NCBI GenBank assembly: GCA_051656605.1
Contig: JBOGCF010000056.1
Location: forward strand, 124,001-188,000
From: UBA12018 sp051656605
Lineage (GTDB): Bacteria > Bacteroidota > Bacteroidia > Bacteroidales > CAMTPD01
Direction of reading: 5' to 3'
DNA: 64,000 nucleotides
Below, in pieces: positions 25,418 to 34,951 of the stretch; position 1 is the first letter of the stretch, and every line of letters begins with the position of its first letter. The notes under the pieces were generated by a model. That model was not told the origin of the DNA. It ran no database searches and worked only from the letters and a program-made list of their open reading frames with translations. Position numbers and translations under genes: made by a program.

Positions 25418-27004
25418 TTAACTGTTGTCTAGTGACATACTTACCAATGGTAAGTGTAGTTTTTCAAGATCTGCCGAATCTAGTTCAAGCACAATTTGAT
25501 CGTTTTTTTCTAATGTGATATTGCTATTGAAGTCTATTTTCTCATTGTTGCGGTATACTTCTAGTACAACGCATCCATTCGGAAGTTTTAAAGTGTTGTG
25601 GTCTTTACCTTCAAGGTATGAATTACTGTTGACTTGAAGATCCATGGTTGTACGAGGCGGATATTTGCTTGCGTTCTCATTAATCATGAAATCATAGAGC
25701 TTTTTGTTCATAGGTACTACGCCAATAAGTTCGGTGATGTAATATGTAAAGATGCCGACAATAAGTGTTGCAAAGAATACGTCATAATGTCCAGTCATCT
25801 CGCTAATCAAAATAAATCCGGTAAGAGGAGTGCGTACTACGGATATAAAGCATGCGGACATTCCAATTAACGTGAAATAGCCTAGGCTTTCGGCCGAAAC
25901 AATACCTAGTTTTATAAGTGCTAATGTGAAGAAGTTGCCAGCTAAACCTCCTACTGTCATCATTGGAAGAAAGACCCCTCCCGGAAAGTAAGTAGCAGCC
26001 GATACGGTAGTGAAAATCATCATTAGCAATACCATAAATCCAATGAAGATCATGTTGGGATTTGCTTGTGCTGTCTCTTGGATCATGAAGTTTTGGTCTC
26101 CGCCAATTACGGTAGGATATACAAATCCGATACTCCATGTAAGAAGTGTCAAATAGGCAAGTCTTTCATAGATAGATATACTAGAGCGTTGGAATATCTT
26201 TTTTGAATAGAGTAGTAAATGAGAGAAACCTTTACCTAAAATAGACATGAATATAGCCATTGCAAAAAAGATTAAGAGTAGCTTTTCAAAGCTAACATCC
26301 GGAGCTGCTACAATGATACTATCGTAGATATTATTGGGTACGAAAAGTTGTGCTAATATACCAGCCGTAGCTCCGGCTAGTAGTGTAGAGATAGTCGTTT
26401 TTGCCGCATTGAATTTTTCTAATGATTCAATAACAAGCATAGAGGATGCGAGTGGGGCTGTAAATGCGGCAGCAACACCTGCACCTGCACCTGCAGCGAT
26501 TAAATGTCGCTGCTCGCCGATTCGAACTTTAAACTTGCTGGCTGCCCAGTTGCCAACAAATGACCCCATTTGTACCGATGGTCCTTCTCGTCCCAAAGAC
26601 AGGCCGACGCCAATGCTTGCTACTCCTCCTATGAATTTCACAAATAGATGGTCAAATATTCGATCGTATTTCATCCTTCCATAGATCAATGCTTGGGTTT
26701 GTGGGATGCCGCTACCTCCGAGCGATGGATACTTCTGTGTTAGTTTGTAGATTCCTACAATAATAATATACATCGATATTAGTAATAGAGGGTGGTAGTA
26801 GGCAGGGCTGTCATGACTAAATAAGTTTTCTCTTATTATTGCGGCCTCGGATACAAGCATTCGAAAAGGAATACATACGGCAGCAGTAATAATACCGACT
26901 ACAATACCTAATGCGTAGATGCGGGTGTCTAGTATGGTGTCAACAAGTTGCTTTGCTTTTTGTGTACCGATGATATGGCTTATTTTATGTTTTATTCCCA
27001 GCAT
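25418..27004 (-). CDS. ClC-family chloride channel/antiporter with C-terminal TrkA-C-like domain
   Basis: A 528-residue membrane protein with the ClC selectivity motifs: GSGIPQ (S98), GREGPSVQMG with gating glutamate E140, and YFPGGVFLPMM. The inner proton-relay position (E203 in E. coli ClC-ec1) aligns with S194 in LVIESLEKF, where the neighbouring E193 is kept. The last 90 or so residues (NSYLEGKDHNTLKLPNGCVVLEVYR…) look like a TrkA-C/RCK-type soluble domain. In E. coli, ClC antiporters act as electrical shunts in extreme acid resistance alongside GadBC. Here the gene adjoins gadB, convergent with it. Whether this copy is an antiporter or channel is open. Confidence 0.93.
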   Translation of the reverse strand: MLGIKHKISHIIGTQKAKQLVDTILDTRIYALGIVVGIITAAVCIPFRMLVSEAAIIRENLFSHDSPAYYHPLLLISMYIIIVGIYKLTQKYPSLGGSGIPQTQALIYGRMKYDRIFDHLFVKFIGGVASIGVGLSLGREGPSVQMGSFVGNWAASKFKVRIGEQRHLIAAGAGAGVAAAFTAPLASSMLVIESLEKFNAAKTTISTLLAGATAGILAQLFVPNNIYDSIIVAAPDVSFEKLLLIFFAMAIFMSILGKGFSHLLLYSKKIFQRSSISIYERLAYLTLLTWSIGFVYPTVIGGDQNFMIQETAQANPNMIFIGFMVLLMMIFTTVSAATYFPGGVFLPMMTVGGLAGNFFTLALIKLGIVSAESLGYFTLIGMSACFISVVRTPLTGFILISEMTGHYDVFFATLIVGIFTYYITELIGVVPMNKKLYDFMINENASKYPPRTTMDLQVNSNSYLEGKDHNTLKLPNGCVVLEVYRNNEKIDFNSNITLEKNDQIVLELDSADLEKLHLPLVSMSLDNS

Positions 27005-27159
27005 AGGTTTTCTCTGTATTTGACTTCAGTTATTGATATAACAAGTAATCTATATGGTCTTAATGTGAAAAAAGAATAATAGATTCAGTTGGTTTATTTT
27101 GCAACAAATGAAATTGACGAGATGTTATTAAGAAAGTAGTTTAACAAAATAATTATGTT

Positions 27160-27501
27160 ATGGAAGAACAATATCACGAACCAGTCAAAGAGATGAGTCC
27201 TGCCGCAAGAGACAGAGCTAAAGCTTTTAAAAGTTTGATTGAAGAAATTGAAGCTGTTGATTGGTATGATCAAAGATGTGCTGTTGAAACCGACCCGGAA
27301 TTAAGAGAAATCTTAATTCATAATAGAAATGAAGAGATTGAGCATGCTACAATGCTTCTTGAATGGATTCGTCGTAAAATGCCAGAAGCATTTGACCCTC
27401 AATTGAAGAAGTACTTGTTTACGGCGAAGAATATCGTCGAACTCGAAGACGAAGGGGATGAAGAATCGGCAGGTGGCTTAAAAATTGGAAAATTAAAATA
27501 A
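27160..27501 (+). CDS. Encapsulated ferritin-like protein (EncFtn cargo)
   Basis: A 113-residue, mostly helical protein matching the encapsulated ferritin family: two helices carry the ferroxidase residues, by spacing E29, E59 and H62 (in IEEIEAVDWYDQR and NEEIEHATMLLEWI). The protein dimerises to build the iron site and oxidises Fe2+. Its tail GGLKIGKLK is a typical encapsulin cargo-loading peptide, following a flexible acidic linker (EDEGDEESA). The shell gene begins 12 bases downstream, so the pair is one operon. Iron is oxidised by this protein and mineralised inside the shell. No third cargo gene is adjacent. Confidence 0.95.
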   Translation: MEEQYHEPVKEMSPAARDRAKAFKSLIEEIEAVDWYDQRCAVETDPELREILIHNRNEEIEHATMLLEWIRRKMPEAFDPQLKKYLFTAKNIVELEDEGDEESAGGLKIGKLK

Positions 27502-27513
27502 GGAGACTATATA

Positions 27514-28299
27514 ATGGATTTCTTAAAAAGAAGCTTAGCACCAATCTCTTCTGAAGGTTGGAAGTTTATTGACGAAAGAGCAAGCGAAGTAATTAAAGCA
27601 AATTTATCTGCACGTCGCTTTGCTGCGGTTGTAGGTCCAATGGGACAAAGTACAGAAGCAGTAGGAACCGGGAAAATGCAGGTTTATACAAAAGGTGAAT
27701 CTCAGTTTGGAGTATATCAAGTACAACCATTGGTAGAGCAGCGTATTCATTTTAAAATGAATCGTTGGGATTTGGATAATGTAGACAGAGGAGCTAAGGA
27801 TATAGATACGTCTTCTTTGGATGCTGCAGTAAAGAAAGCTGCATTATTTGAAGAAGCTGCAATCTATGAAGGATTGGAGGAAGCTGGTATTGCCGGACTA
27901 CTTCACTCTACCGAACACGAAGCATTGGAGTTCGGTAAAACGTTTGATGAGACAATGAGTGCATTGGTTTGTGCAACTTCTATCTTGAAACGCTCTTTTG
28001 CAGATGCTCCTTACGCTTTGATAATAAGTCCCGATAAATGGAGTTATTTAAACTTAATAGGGAAGGATTCTGGTTTTATTAAGCATATAAGTGAAAGTCT
28101 TCATATTAAGATTATTGTAAGCAATAATATCAAAAATGCTTATTTAGTTCCGATGGATAATGAAAACATCGAAATTACGTTAGGTCAGGACTTTGCTTTA
28201 GGTTTTCAAAGTTATACAAGTAAAGAAGTGGAGTTATTTATTACGTCTAGCTTTACATTTAGAGTTTTAGACTCTTCTTTGGTTGTAGTTTTTAAGTAG
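27514..28299 (+). CDS. Encapsulin shell protein (family 1, HK97 fold)
   Basis: A 261-residue protein whose beginning (DFLKRSLAPISSEGWKFIDE) and early glycine-rich region (AAVVGPMGQSTEAVGTG) are characteristic of family 1 encapsulins, related to the HK97 phage major capsid protein. Copies assemble into a roughly 24-nm (60-subunit) or larger icosahedral compartment, and cargo docks to the inner face through its C-terminal peptide. It follows the EncFtn gene by 12 bases and is followed by a strong terminator, so cargo and shell form a two-gene operon. No other phage structural gene is near, so it is not a prophage remnant. Confidence 0.95.
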   Translation: MDFLKRSLAPISSEGWKFIDERASEVIKANLSARRFAAVVGPMGQSTEAVGTGKMQVYTKGESQFGVYQVQPLVEQRIHFKMNRWDLDNVDRGAKDIDTSSLDAAVKKAALFEEAAIYEGLEEAGIAGLLHSTEHEALEFGKTFDETMSALVCATSILKRSFADAPYALIISPDKWSYLNLIGKDSGFIKHISESLHIKIIVSNNIKNAYLVPMDNENIEITLGQDFALGFQSYTSKEVELFITSSFTFRVLDSSLVVVFK

Positions 28300-28367
28300 T
28301 TGCTTGTTGTTGAGTGTGTAATTTATCCTTTTAGGTTATAGATTATAAACGAAAACTGTATATTGTA

Positions 28368-28419
28368 CCCGTGAATAATGAATAAACGCTTTGTTTGTTC
28401 ATTATTCACGGGTTTTTTT
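28368..28419 (+). terminator. Terminator of encapsulin operon
   Basis: CCCGTGAATAATGAA (28368-28382) pairs with TTCATTATTCACGGG (28398-28412) followed by a run of T (TTTTTTT). Confidence 0.92.
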
Positions 28420-28595
28420 ATTGTTTTTGTGATAATTTGTAAGGGTCGAAAAGGTCAAAACAAAATGATAGGTAAATCGAGTGTTTTGGCTACTGTTAAC
28501 AAATAAGCGTTTGAGTGACGAGTTTTTTAATATCATTTATTCTCAGATAAATGAACAAATTTAAACGAGGTAGTGTAACCACATTCATTATTTTG

Positions 28596-28603
28596 TATCT
28601 TTG
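28596..28603 (+). promoter_or_regulatory. -7 promoter box TATCTTTG
   Basis: An exact -7 consensus in a typical context (TTTTGTATCTTTGC). The -33 region is not a good match. The start site would be near 28611, giving a leader of about 370 bases before the protein start chosen at 28979, or a separate short transcript. Confidence 0.55.
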
Positions 28604-28785
28604 CATAATAAAATGATCGACAATGTTGGTCTTTGTGAATAAATATACAGATATATAATTTTTCGGACACTAAACTGTAAGTGCTGAAAGTTGTGAACGC
28701 CAATTTATGCAAAGTGTTTTTTTTTTGAAAAAGGATAACTGAAACTTTAATCTTAGCTTTAAAAGAATTTATCAATGAGTATTGA

Positions 28786-28848
28786 ACGACTCGAATCAAT
28801 ATCGACTTATCGATCTTCAATAAGTTGTGTGCTTGAGGTCGTCTTTTT
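28786..28848 (+). terminator. Putative attenuator/terminator in leader
   Basis: ACGAC (28786-28790) pairs with GTCGT (28838-28842), extended by TC/GA across a bulge, and encloses an inner hairpin ACTTAT/ATAAGT (28805-28826); TTTTT follows at 28844. It lies in front of the metalloprotease gene and could end a short RNA or gate the operon. Confidence 0.5.
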
Positions 28849-28978
28849 GATAGAAATCTTAGTTTAGATAAAGTCGCCCTTAACATTGTCATTTATTTTA
28901 ATCACATCATCGTTGTGAAAACGAATGAAGTCATTTAACGCCAAGAAACTATTAATATCGAATAACTTAAACGCAAAA

Positions 28979-31558
28979 ATGAGTAGAACAGGTCTATTTT
29001 TCGTACTGATTTTTTGCTGCTCTTCGCTTTGTATGCCTCTTATGGCAAAGACAAAGAAGAACTCAGTAAAAGCTGATTCATCGGCTGTTGAGAAGAACAA
29101 ATATCAGGAACTTCTAAAGGATGCAGAAACAGACGAAGGTATGTTTCGAGTGCATAAAGTAAAAAGTGATTATTATTTCGAAATCCCGGATTCTTTATTG
29201 GGCCGCGATATTCTTATTGTAAATAAGGTGTCGGGTGTACCTTTTGATTTGAATGATGCCGGATTGAATAAAGGGATGAACTATGAGAATAAAGTAATCC
29301 GTTTTCAAGCCGATACTGTCGCAAACAAACTATGGGTAATGACCATTAATCCAATGATTACCGTAAACGAAGATGATGCGATTGCAGCTTCGGTGAAAGA
29401 TAACTTTGCGGAATCAGTTATGGAAACTTTTGCCATCGATGCGTATAATGCAGACTCTTCCGCTATTGTAGTAAAGATGAACAAGGTTTTTGATGGCTCA
29501 GAAAAGACATTCAATGATTTATATAATGGTATTTCATTGGGAGGTTCTGTGAAAAAGGACTTTTCAAAGATTGAAGCAATCAAATCATTTCCAAATAACA
29601 TTCTTGTAAAATCAATGTTGTCTACAACCTTTACAGAGGGTAGTAAGACGATTCCATTGAGTGTGCTTACAACAACAAATTTGGTATTGTTGTCTGAAAA
29701 GCCAATGAAGCCACGTTTTGGAGATCCTCGTGTTGGATTCTTTACAACAGATCACTGGTATTTTAATGATGAGCAACAGCAGGTTGAAAAACGTAAACTC
29801 GTAAACCGTTGGAGACTTGAGCCAAAGCCAGAGGATTTGGAACGCTACAAAAAAGGAGAACTAGTTGAACCTGTAAAACCGATTGTGTTTTATGTTGACC
29901 CATCTACACCTACGCAATGGAAGAAATACATTATGGATGGTGTTACCGACTGGGATGTTGCATTCCGTCAGGCGGGATTCAAAAATGCAATTCAAGTAAA
30001 AGAGGTTACTGAAGAGGATGAAGATTTCGATCTTGATGATGTTCGTTACTCTGTAATAACGTATGCAGCATCGGCTCGCGCTAATGCGATGGGGCCTTCT
30101 ATTATTGACCCACGTTCGGGAGAGATTATTGAAGCAGATGTAGTATGGTGGCACAACGTAATGACAGCTATTCATTCATGGTTGCGTGTTCAATTAGGTG
30201 CTACTTATCCGGAATTTCGTTCCAATGTGTTGGCAGAGAATAGCATGGGTGAAGCCATTCGCTTTGTGTCTTCTCATGAATTAGGTCATACATTTGGAAT
30301 GACGCACAATATGGGAGCTTCAAGCTCATATCCTGTAGATTCATTGCGTTCAGAGTCTTTCACTCAAAGGATGGGTACATCTTCATCTATCATGGATTAT
30401 GCTCGTTTCAATTATGTGGCTCAACCGGAAGATGGCGTAAGTTCGTTGAACCCTGTTGTTGGTATTTATGATAAGTTCGCTATTGAGTGGGCATATCGTT
30501 ACCTAGATACAGCTACACCACAAGAAGAACTAGCGATTTTAAATGATTGGATTCGTAAGCATGAAGACAATCCATATTATTTCTATGGTGAAACACAAGA
30601 TCCAAAGAACTGCATTGATCCACGTTCTCAATCAGAAGATTTAGGAGACGATGCAATCAAAGCAAGCCAATACGGTTTGGCTAATCTGAAAAGAATTGTA
30701 CCGAATATTCCTGCATGGACAGAAGCTGCCGGTGAAACATATTCTGAGTCAGGAAAACTGCTTATGGGTGTTGTAAATCAATGGCAAATGTATGCAGAGC
30801 ATGTAATGGCAAATGTTGGTGGTTACCATATTAATAATATTGTAAAAGGTAATGATGTAAATCGTTATGTGCCGATTGTTGCATCCAAACAAAAAGAAGC
30901 TGTAAAATACCTTCTAGATGAGGTATTTGTTGTTCCAACATGGTTATTTAATGATCCGGCTTGGGGCAAAAGCTATGCGATTCAGCAAGCACCAATGGGT
31001 GATGTGGAATATTCACCTTACAATGTAGCGCGCGAACTTCAATACGCAACATTTTATAATTTGTTGAAGGACGAACGTTTATTACGCATGTACGAGACAG
31101 AAGCACAATTAGGCAAGAAGAATACCTATATGCCAGAGCAAATGTTTGATGATATTTACAATGTGATCTTTAAAGGCTCTGAGAAAGGAAAAGACTTGTC
31201 ATTGTACGAGCGTATGACTCAAAAGAATTTCCTTGATGCAATCATTGTTAGCTCGAACAAAGCAGTAGAAAAGACAACTAAAAAAGCGTTGCGTAATGAG
31301 CATGCTTGTCGTAGCAACTGTTGTACGCTAGCTCAAGATATGCCTGCATTGAAAATGATGCCAAGACCAGAGGTTGAAGCAACAAACCTTAACTATACAG
31401 CAATGAGCCGTGTGTCGGAAGCTGTTTCTGTAAAGCGAGGCGTTTTATTTAGAGTACTTAAACTTGCTCAAAAACGTAAAAACAGCGGAGACGATGTTAC
31501 TCGTAATCACTATATGGATATAGAAGTGCGTATTAAAGAGGCACTTAATTTGCGCTAA
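28979..31558 (+). CDS. Secreted zinc metalloprotease (DUF5117/DUF5118 type)
   Basis: About 859 residues if started at ATG 28979, which gives a proper signal peptide (MSRTGLFFVLIFCCSSLC, ending near LMAK); an upstream in-frame ATG at 28925 would bury it behind 18 residues. The protein carries the metzincin zinc motif HExxHxxxxxH in SSHELGHTFGMTHNMGAS and a downstream Met-turn-like SSIMDY. The N-terminal (about 60-250) and C-terminal regions correspond to the accessory domains usual for this Bacteroidota family. It starts a tight plus-strand group with SusC (46 bases away) and SusD, suggesting that its products, probably peptides, are imported by that pair. Substrate is inferred only. Confidence 0.9.
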   Translation: MSRTGLFFVLIFCCSSLCMPLMAKTKKNSVKADSSAVEKNKYQELLKDAETDEGMFRVHKVKSDYYFEIPDSLLGRDILIVNKVSGVPFDLNDAGLNKGMNYENKVIRFQADTVANKLWVMTINPMITVNEDDAIAASVKDNFAESVMETFAIDAYNADSSAIVVKMNKVFDGSEKTFNDLYNGISLGGSVKKDFSKIEAIKSFPNNILVKSMLSTTFTEGSKTIPLSVLTTTNLVLLSEKPMKPRFGDPRVGFFTTDHWYFNDEQQQVEKRKLVNRWRLEPKPEDLERYKKGELVEPVKPIVFYVDPSTPTQWKKYIMDGVTDWDVAFRQAGFKNAIQVKEVTEEDEDFDLDDVRYSVITYAASARANAMGPSIIDPRSGEIIEADVVWWHNVMTAIHSWLRVQLGATYPEFRSNVLAENSMGEAIRFVSSHELGHTFGMTHNMGASSSYPVDSLRSESFTQRMGTSSSIMDYARFNYVAQPEDGVSSLNPVVGIYDKFAIEWAYRYLDTATPQEELAILNDWIRKHEDNPYYFYGETQDPKNCIDPRSQSEDLGDDAIKASQYGLANLKRIVPNIPAWTEAAGETYSESGKLLMGVVNQWQMYAEHVMANVGGYHINNIVKGNDVNRYVPIVASKQKEAVKYLLDEVFVVPTWLFNDPAWGKSYAIQQAPMGDVEYSPYNVARELQYATFYNLLKDERLLRMYETEAQLGKKNTYMPEQMFDDIYNVIFKGSEKGKDLSLYERMTQKNFLDAIIVSSNKAVEKTTKKALRNEHACRSNCCTLAQDMPALKMMPRPEVEATNLNYTAMSRVSEAVSVKRGVLFRVLKLAQKRKNSGDDVTRNHYMDIEVRIKEALNLR

Positions 31559-31604
31559 ACGCCCCTTACTATAATTTAAACTTAAACGCACGCATTTCTA
31601 AACA

Positions 31605-34600
31605 ATGAGGAAATTTGTACTAGCCCTGGTTGCAGTAATTGTTCCTTTGGTAACGTTTGCACAATCTGTACGAACGATTACAGGACAAGTATTAGACAAC
31701 GAAACGAAAGAAACGTTGATCGGAGCAACCGTATTTATTGATCCAAAAGATGGGATTGCATTAGACTACAATCCACAAGGGACTGTAGCTGATGCCGATG
31801 GTAAGTTTTCATTTACGTTGCCCAAGGAAGTAAAGCACGTAATTGTAAGTTATCTTGGTTACGAACCAAAAAAGATTGATATTTCAAGACAATCTACTTT
31901 TAAAGTAATGCTCGAGTCAGACACTCAAGTCTTGAGTGATGTAGTTGTTACAGGTTATCAAAAGATCGAGAAGCGTAAGATTACATCTGCAATTGCAAAA
32001 GTAAATCTAGAAGATATTCAGCAAGTTGGTGTTGCAAGTGTAGACCAATTGTTGCAAGGACAACTGTCAGGTGTAGTTTCTACTCCTACCAATGGAGGTC
32101 CCGGTTCGGCGAATAAGATTCGTATTCGTGGTACTGTATCTTTGAACGGTAGCTCAGACCCACTGTGGGTTGTTGATGGTTTACCTCTCGAAGGAAACGA
32201 TATTCCTAAAGATTACGACGGAAAAGAAAATATTGATAACTTATCGAATGTTTCTATTGCTGGTCTTAATCCGGATGACATCGAAGATATTACAATCTTG
32301 AAAGATGCTGCTGCTACAGCTATTTACGGTGCACGCGCTGCAAATGGTGTGATTGTGGTAACAACCAAGAAAGGTAAAAAAGGAAAGATGAAGATCAACG
32401 TAAATGCGGCAACGTTTATTACAACGCGTCCCGATCTTTCTCAGTTAGACTTGATGAATGCAACTGAAAAAGTTGACTTCGAGCTAGGTCTTGCAAGACG
32501 CAGCGATCTTACTTACCGTAGCGGAAAAGGAGATGTAATGCGCATCTTGAACAGATACAATCAATTAGATGCGTATCGTTCGGGAGGCTTTTCGGCAATC
32601 TCTGCCGAAGCTCAGCGTGATATCAATTCACTTCGCGGCATTAATACCGATTGGGGTAAAGAAATCTACCGCACAGCAATCAACCAACAATATGGTTTGA
32701 GTCTTTCTGGTGGTGGTGATCTTGCTAACTACTATGTTTCTACCGGTTACTTCAACGAACAAGGTACAACAAAAGGTACAGGATATGAGCGTTTCAACTT
32801 AACGTCAAATACCGACTTTACGCTTTCAAGCAAGGTAAACTTGAGCCTTGGTTTATTTGGTAGCCAAAGTAAACGTGAATCATATATCTCCGATACCGAT
32901 GCATTTACGAATCCAAGTAGATATACGCGTACGGTAAATCCTTATCGTTCTCTTTATGATGAGAAAGGTAAATACATTTACGATCAGGATATTGATGGTC
33001 GTGATGATCGCTATATGCCTTTCAACTATATGGAAGAGAGTGCAAATACAAACTATGAGTTAAATAATACAGCGATCAAAGCGTTGTTGTCATTAGACTA
33101 CAAAGTGATGAAAGGCTTGAAATTGAATACGCAGTTTGGTATTCAGTACGACAAATCTTCAACAGAGAAGTTTGCCGATAAAGAAACCTACTTCACAAGA
33201 AAGTATCGAGATCTTACGCGTTATGTTGACAAGGTATCGGGACAGACTGGTTATTTCTTGCCAGATGGAGGTGTGATCCAAAACTGGAATAATGACTTTT
33301 TCCAATACAATTGGAAAGCTCAAGCAGACTACAGTAAACGATTTAATGATGCACACGACATTGATGTGATGGCTGGTGTTGAACTTCGTGGAAATACAAC
33401 GACTGAGATTCACTCAAAAGGTTTTGGTTATGATCCACGTACGTTGACAACCAAACCACTTGTTTTTCCGGAAGGAACTTCTAATTCAACTATGAATGAT
33501 AAGCGTTTCTCTCAATATGCGAAACGTTTTATAGAAAATCGATTTGCGTCATATTACGGTACTGCGTCGTATACATACGATAACCGATATACTGTATTTG
33601 GTAGTATTCGTTTCGACGGTTCTAACTTGTTTGGTATTGATCCAAAGTATCGTTACTTACCGCTTTGGTCGGTATCCGGAGCATGGAACATCAACCGTGA
33701 AGAGTTTATGCAAGGAATCGAATGGATCAACAATCTAAAACTGCGTGGATCTTATGGTCTTCAAGGAAATGTAGATAAAAACACATCTCCTTTGATTGTA
33801 GGAGAGTGGAACAACTCAACAGTTCTTCCTGGTGTAAATGAGCCAGCTATTAATGTGACGTCTCCTCCAAATAAGAACCTTCGTTGGGAGAAAACATCTA
33901 CTTACAATGGAGGTCTAGATTTGTCTGTATTAGACAATCGCATCTCTTTAAGCGTAGAAGGTTATTACCGTGATAGTCGTGACTTGATTGGTGTAAGAGC
34001 TATTCCGAGCGAAAACGGATTTCTTATGACAACGCTCAACTGGGCTCGTGTAACAAACAAAGGTTTCGAACTATCTCTATCTACAGTAAATATCCGTACG
34101 AAAGATTTTAGATGGTCAACGGACTTCAACTTCTCAAGAAATATAAGCAAGGTGAATGATATCCATGTTCAGGATAACTCTTATTCTCCTTCGTTAAAAG
34201 GATATCCGGTGAATGCGCAGTTTGCAATCAAAACAGCCGGATTAGATGAGAATGGTTTGCCGATATTTGAAAAAGACGGAAAGAAAGTTTCAGGTAGCGA
34301 GTTCTTCGATATCCGTGAAGGTGCTTGGGGTATTATGGAGACCGGCCTTTCACATGCAGAATTCCGCAACCTATTTACGTACGTAGGCGATCTTGATCCT
34401 AAGTTCTCGGGAGGTTTTATCAATAAGTTCAGATACAAAGATTTCGACTTGGCAATCTCTTGTAACTTCAATATCAAGCAAACGGTAAAAGAACAACCAT
34501 TCTATAATCCAACTACGCTCGATAGAGGTTCAAACTATAGTCGCAATGCAAATCAAATCTGGACACCTGAAAATACATCAGGTATTTATCCAGCATTGTT

Positions 34601-34925
34601 GGGTGAAACAACACCGGGCACCGAAGCTGATCTAATGCGTCAATGGTTTGGAAGTATGGATCCGGGTAATACATTCAGATCACTTGATATCTGGTACAAA
34701 GACATCAGCTATTTGCGTGTGAGCAGTATCCGACTAGGGTATACATTGCCGCAAAGCTTGTTGAAAAACAAGTTCATCTCAAATGCTCGATTCAGCTTTG
34801 AAGCGCGTAATCCGTTTGTTTTCGGAACAGATTATTCTGGATACTTTGCTCCTGAAACCTACGGTAACATCTATGCACAACCAATCGCTAAGTCATACTC
34901 GATCGGTGTGAATCTAACATTCTAA
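31605..34925 (+). CDS. SusC/RagA-family TonB-dependent outer-membrane transporter
   Basis: A 1106-residue outer-membrane transporter with signal peptide (ending VTFAQ), a carboxypeptidase-D regulatory-like domain (about 24-110, TITGQVLDNETKETLIGATV), a plug (about 115-250, including IRIRGTVSLNGSSDPLWVVDG and the SusC signature DAAATAIYGARAANGVIVV), and a long beta-barrel that ends in SYSIGVNLTF. It imports large nutrients using energy from TonB. SusD follows after 26 bases. The upstream protease rather than sugar enzymes hints at oligopeptide import, as in RagAB of Porphyromonas. No FecR or anti-sigma gene is adjacent, so its control is likely via the leader or a distant regulator. Confidence 0.95.
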   Translation: MRKFVLALVAVIVPLVTFAQSVRTITGQVLDNETKETLIGATVFIDPKDGIALDYNPQGTVADADGKFSFTLPKEVKHVIVSYLGYEPKKIDISRQSTFKVMLESDTQVLSDVVVTGYQKIEKRKITSAIAKVNLEDIQQVGVASVDQLLQGQLSGVVSTPTNGGPGSANKIRIRGTVSLNGSSDPLWVVDGLPLEGNDIPKDYDGKENIDNLSNVSIAGLNPDDIEDITILKDAAATAIYGARAANGVIVVTTKKGKKGKMKINVNAATFITTRPDLSQLDLMNATEKVDFELGLARRSDLTYRSGKGDVMRILNRYNQLDAYRSGGFSAISAEAQRDINSLRGINTDWGKEIYRTAINQQYGLSLSGGGDLANYYVSTGYFNEQGTTKGTGYERFNLTSNTDFTLSSKVNLSLGLFGSQSKRESYISDTDAFTNPSRYTRTVNPYRSLYDEKGKYIYDQDIDGRDDRYMPFNYMEESANTNYELNNTAIKALLSLDYKVMKGLKLNTQFGIQYDKSSTEKFADKETYFTRKYRDLTRYVDKVSGQTGYFLPDGGVIQNWNNDFFQYNWKAQADYSKRFNDAHDIDVMAGVELRGNTTTEIHSKGFGYDPRTLTTKPLVFPEGTSNSTMNDKRFSQYAKRFIENRFASYYGTASYTYDNRYTVFGSIRFDGSNLFGIDPKYRYLPLWSVSGAWNINREEFMQGIEWINNLKLRGSYGLQGNVDKNTSPLIVGEWNNSTVLPGVNEPAINVTSPPNKNLRWEKTSTYNGGLDLSVLDNRISLSVEGYYRDSRDLIGVRAIPSENGFLMTTLNWARVTNKGFELSLSTVNIRTKDFRWSTDFNFSRNISKVNDIHVQDNSYSPSLKGYPVNAQFAIKTAGLDENGLPIFEKDGKKVSGSEFFDIREGAWGIMETGLSHAEFRNLFTYVGDLDPKFSGGFINKFRYKDFDLAISCNFNIKQTVKEQPFYNPTTLDRGSNYSRNANQIWTPENTSGIYPALLGETTPGTEADLMRQWFGSMDPGNTFRSLDIWYKDISYLRVSSIRLGYTLPQSLLKNKFISNARFSFEARNPFVFGTDYSGYFAPETYGNIYAQPIAKSYSIGVNLTF

Positions 34926-34951
34926 TTAAACGCAATTCTGAAATTCAAATA

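Larger units (their letters stand above)
28420..28978 (+). other. Gene-free region with leader of the metalloprotease-SusCD operon
   Basis: No convincing protein-coding frame is present in this roughly 560-base AT-rich stretch. It contains a -7 box (28596-28603) and, about 240 bases downstream, a T-tailed hairpin (28786-28848), both listed separately. The segment between these two signals could be a small RNA or the 5' leader of the metalloprotease gene; nothing else can be supported. Confidence 0.5.

Noticed and set aside
27514..28299. Prophage major capsid protein (HK97 fold)
   Set aside because: No portal, terminase, protease or tail genes are near, and the upstream gene encodes a ferritin-like cargo with an encapsulin docking peptide.
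28925..28978. Start of the metalloprotease at ATG 28925
   Set aside because: This start would put 18 polar residues in front of a good signal peptide; ATG 28979 gives a normal exported protein.
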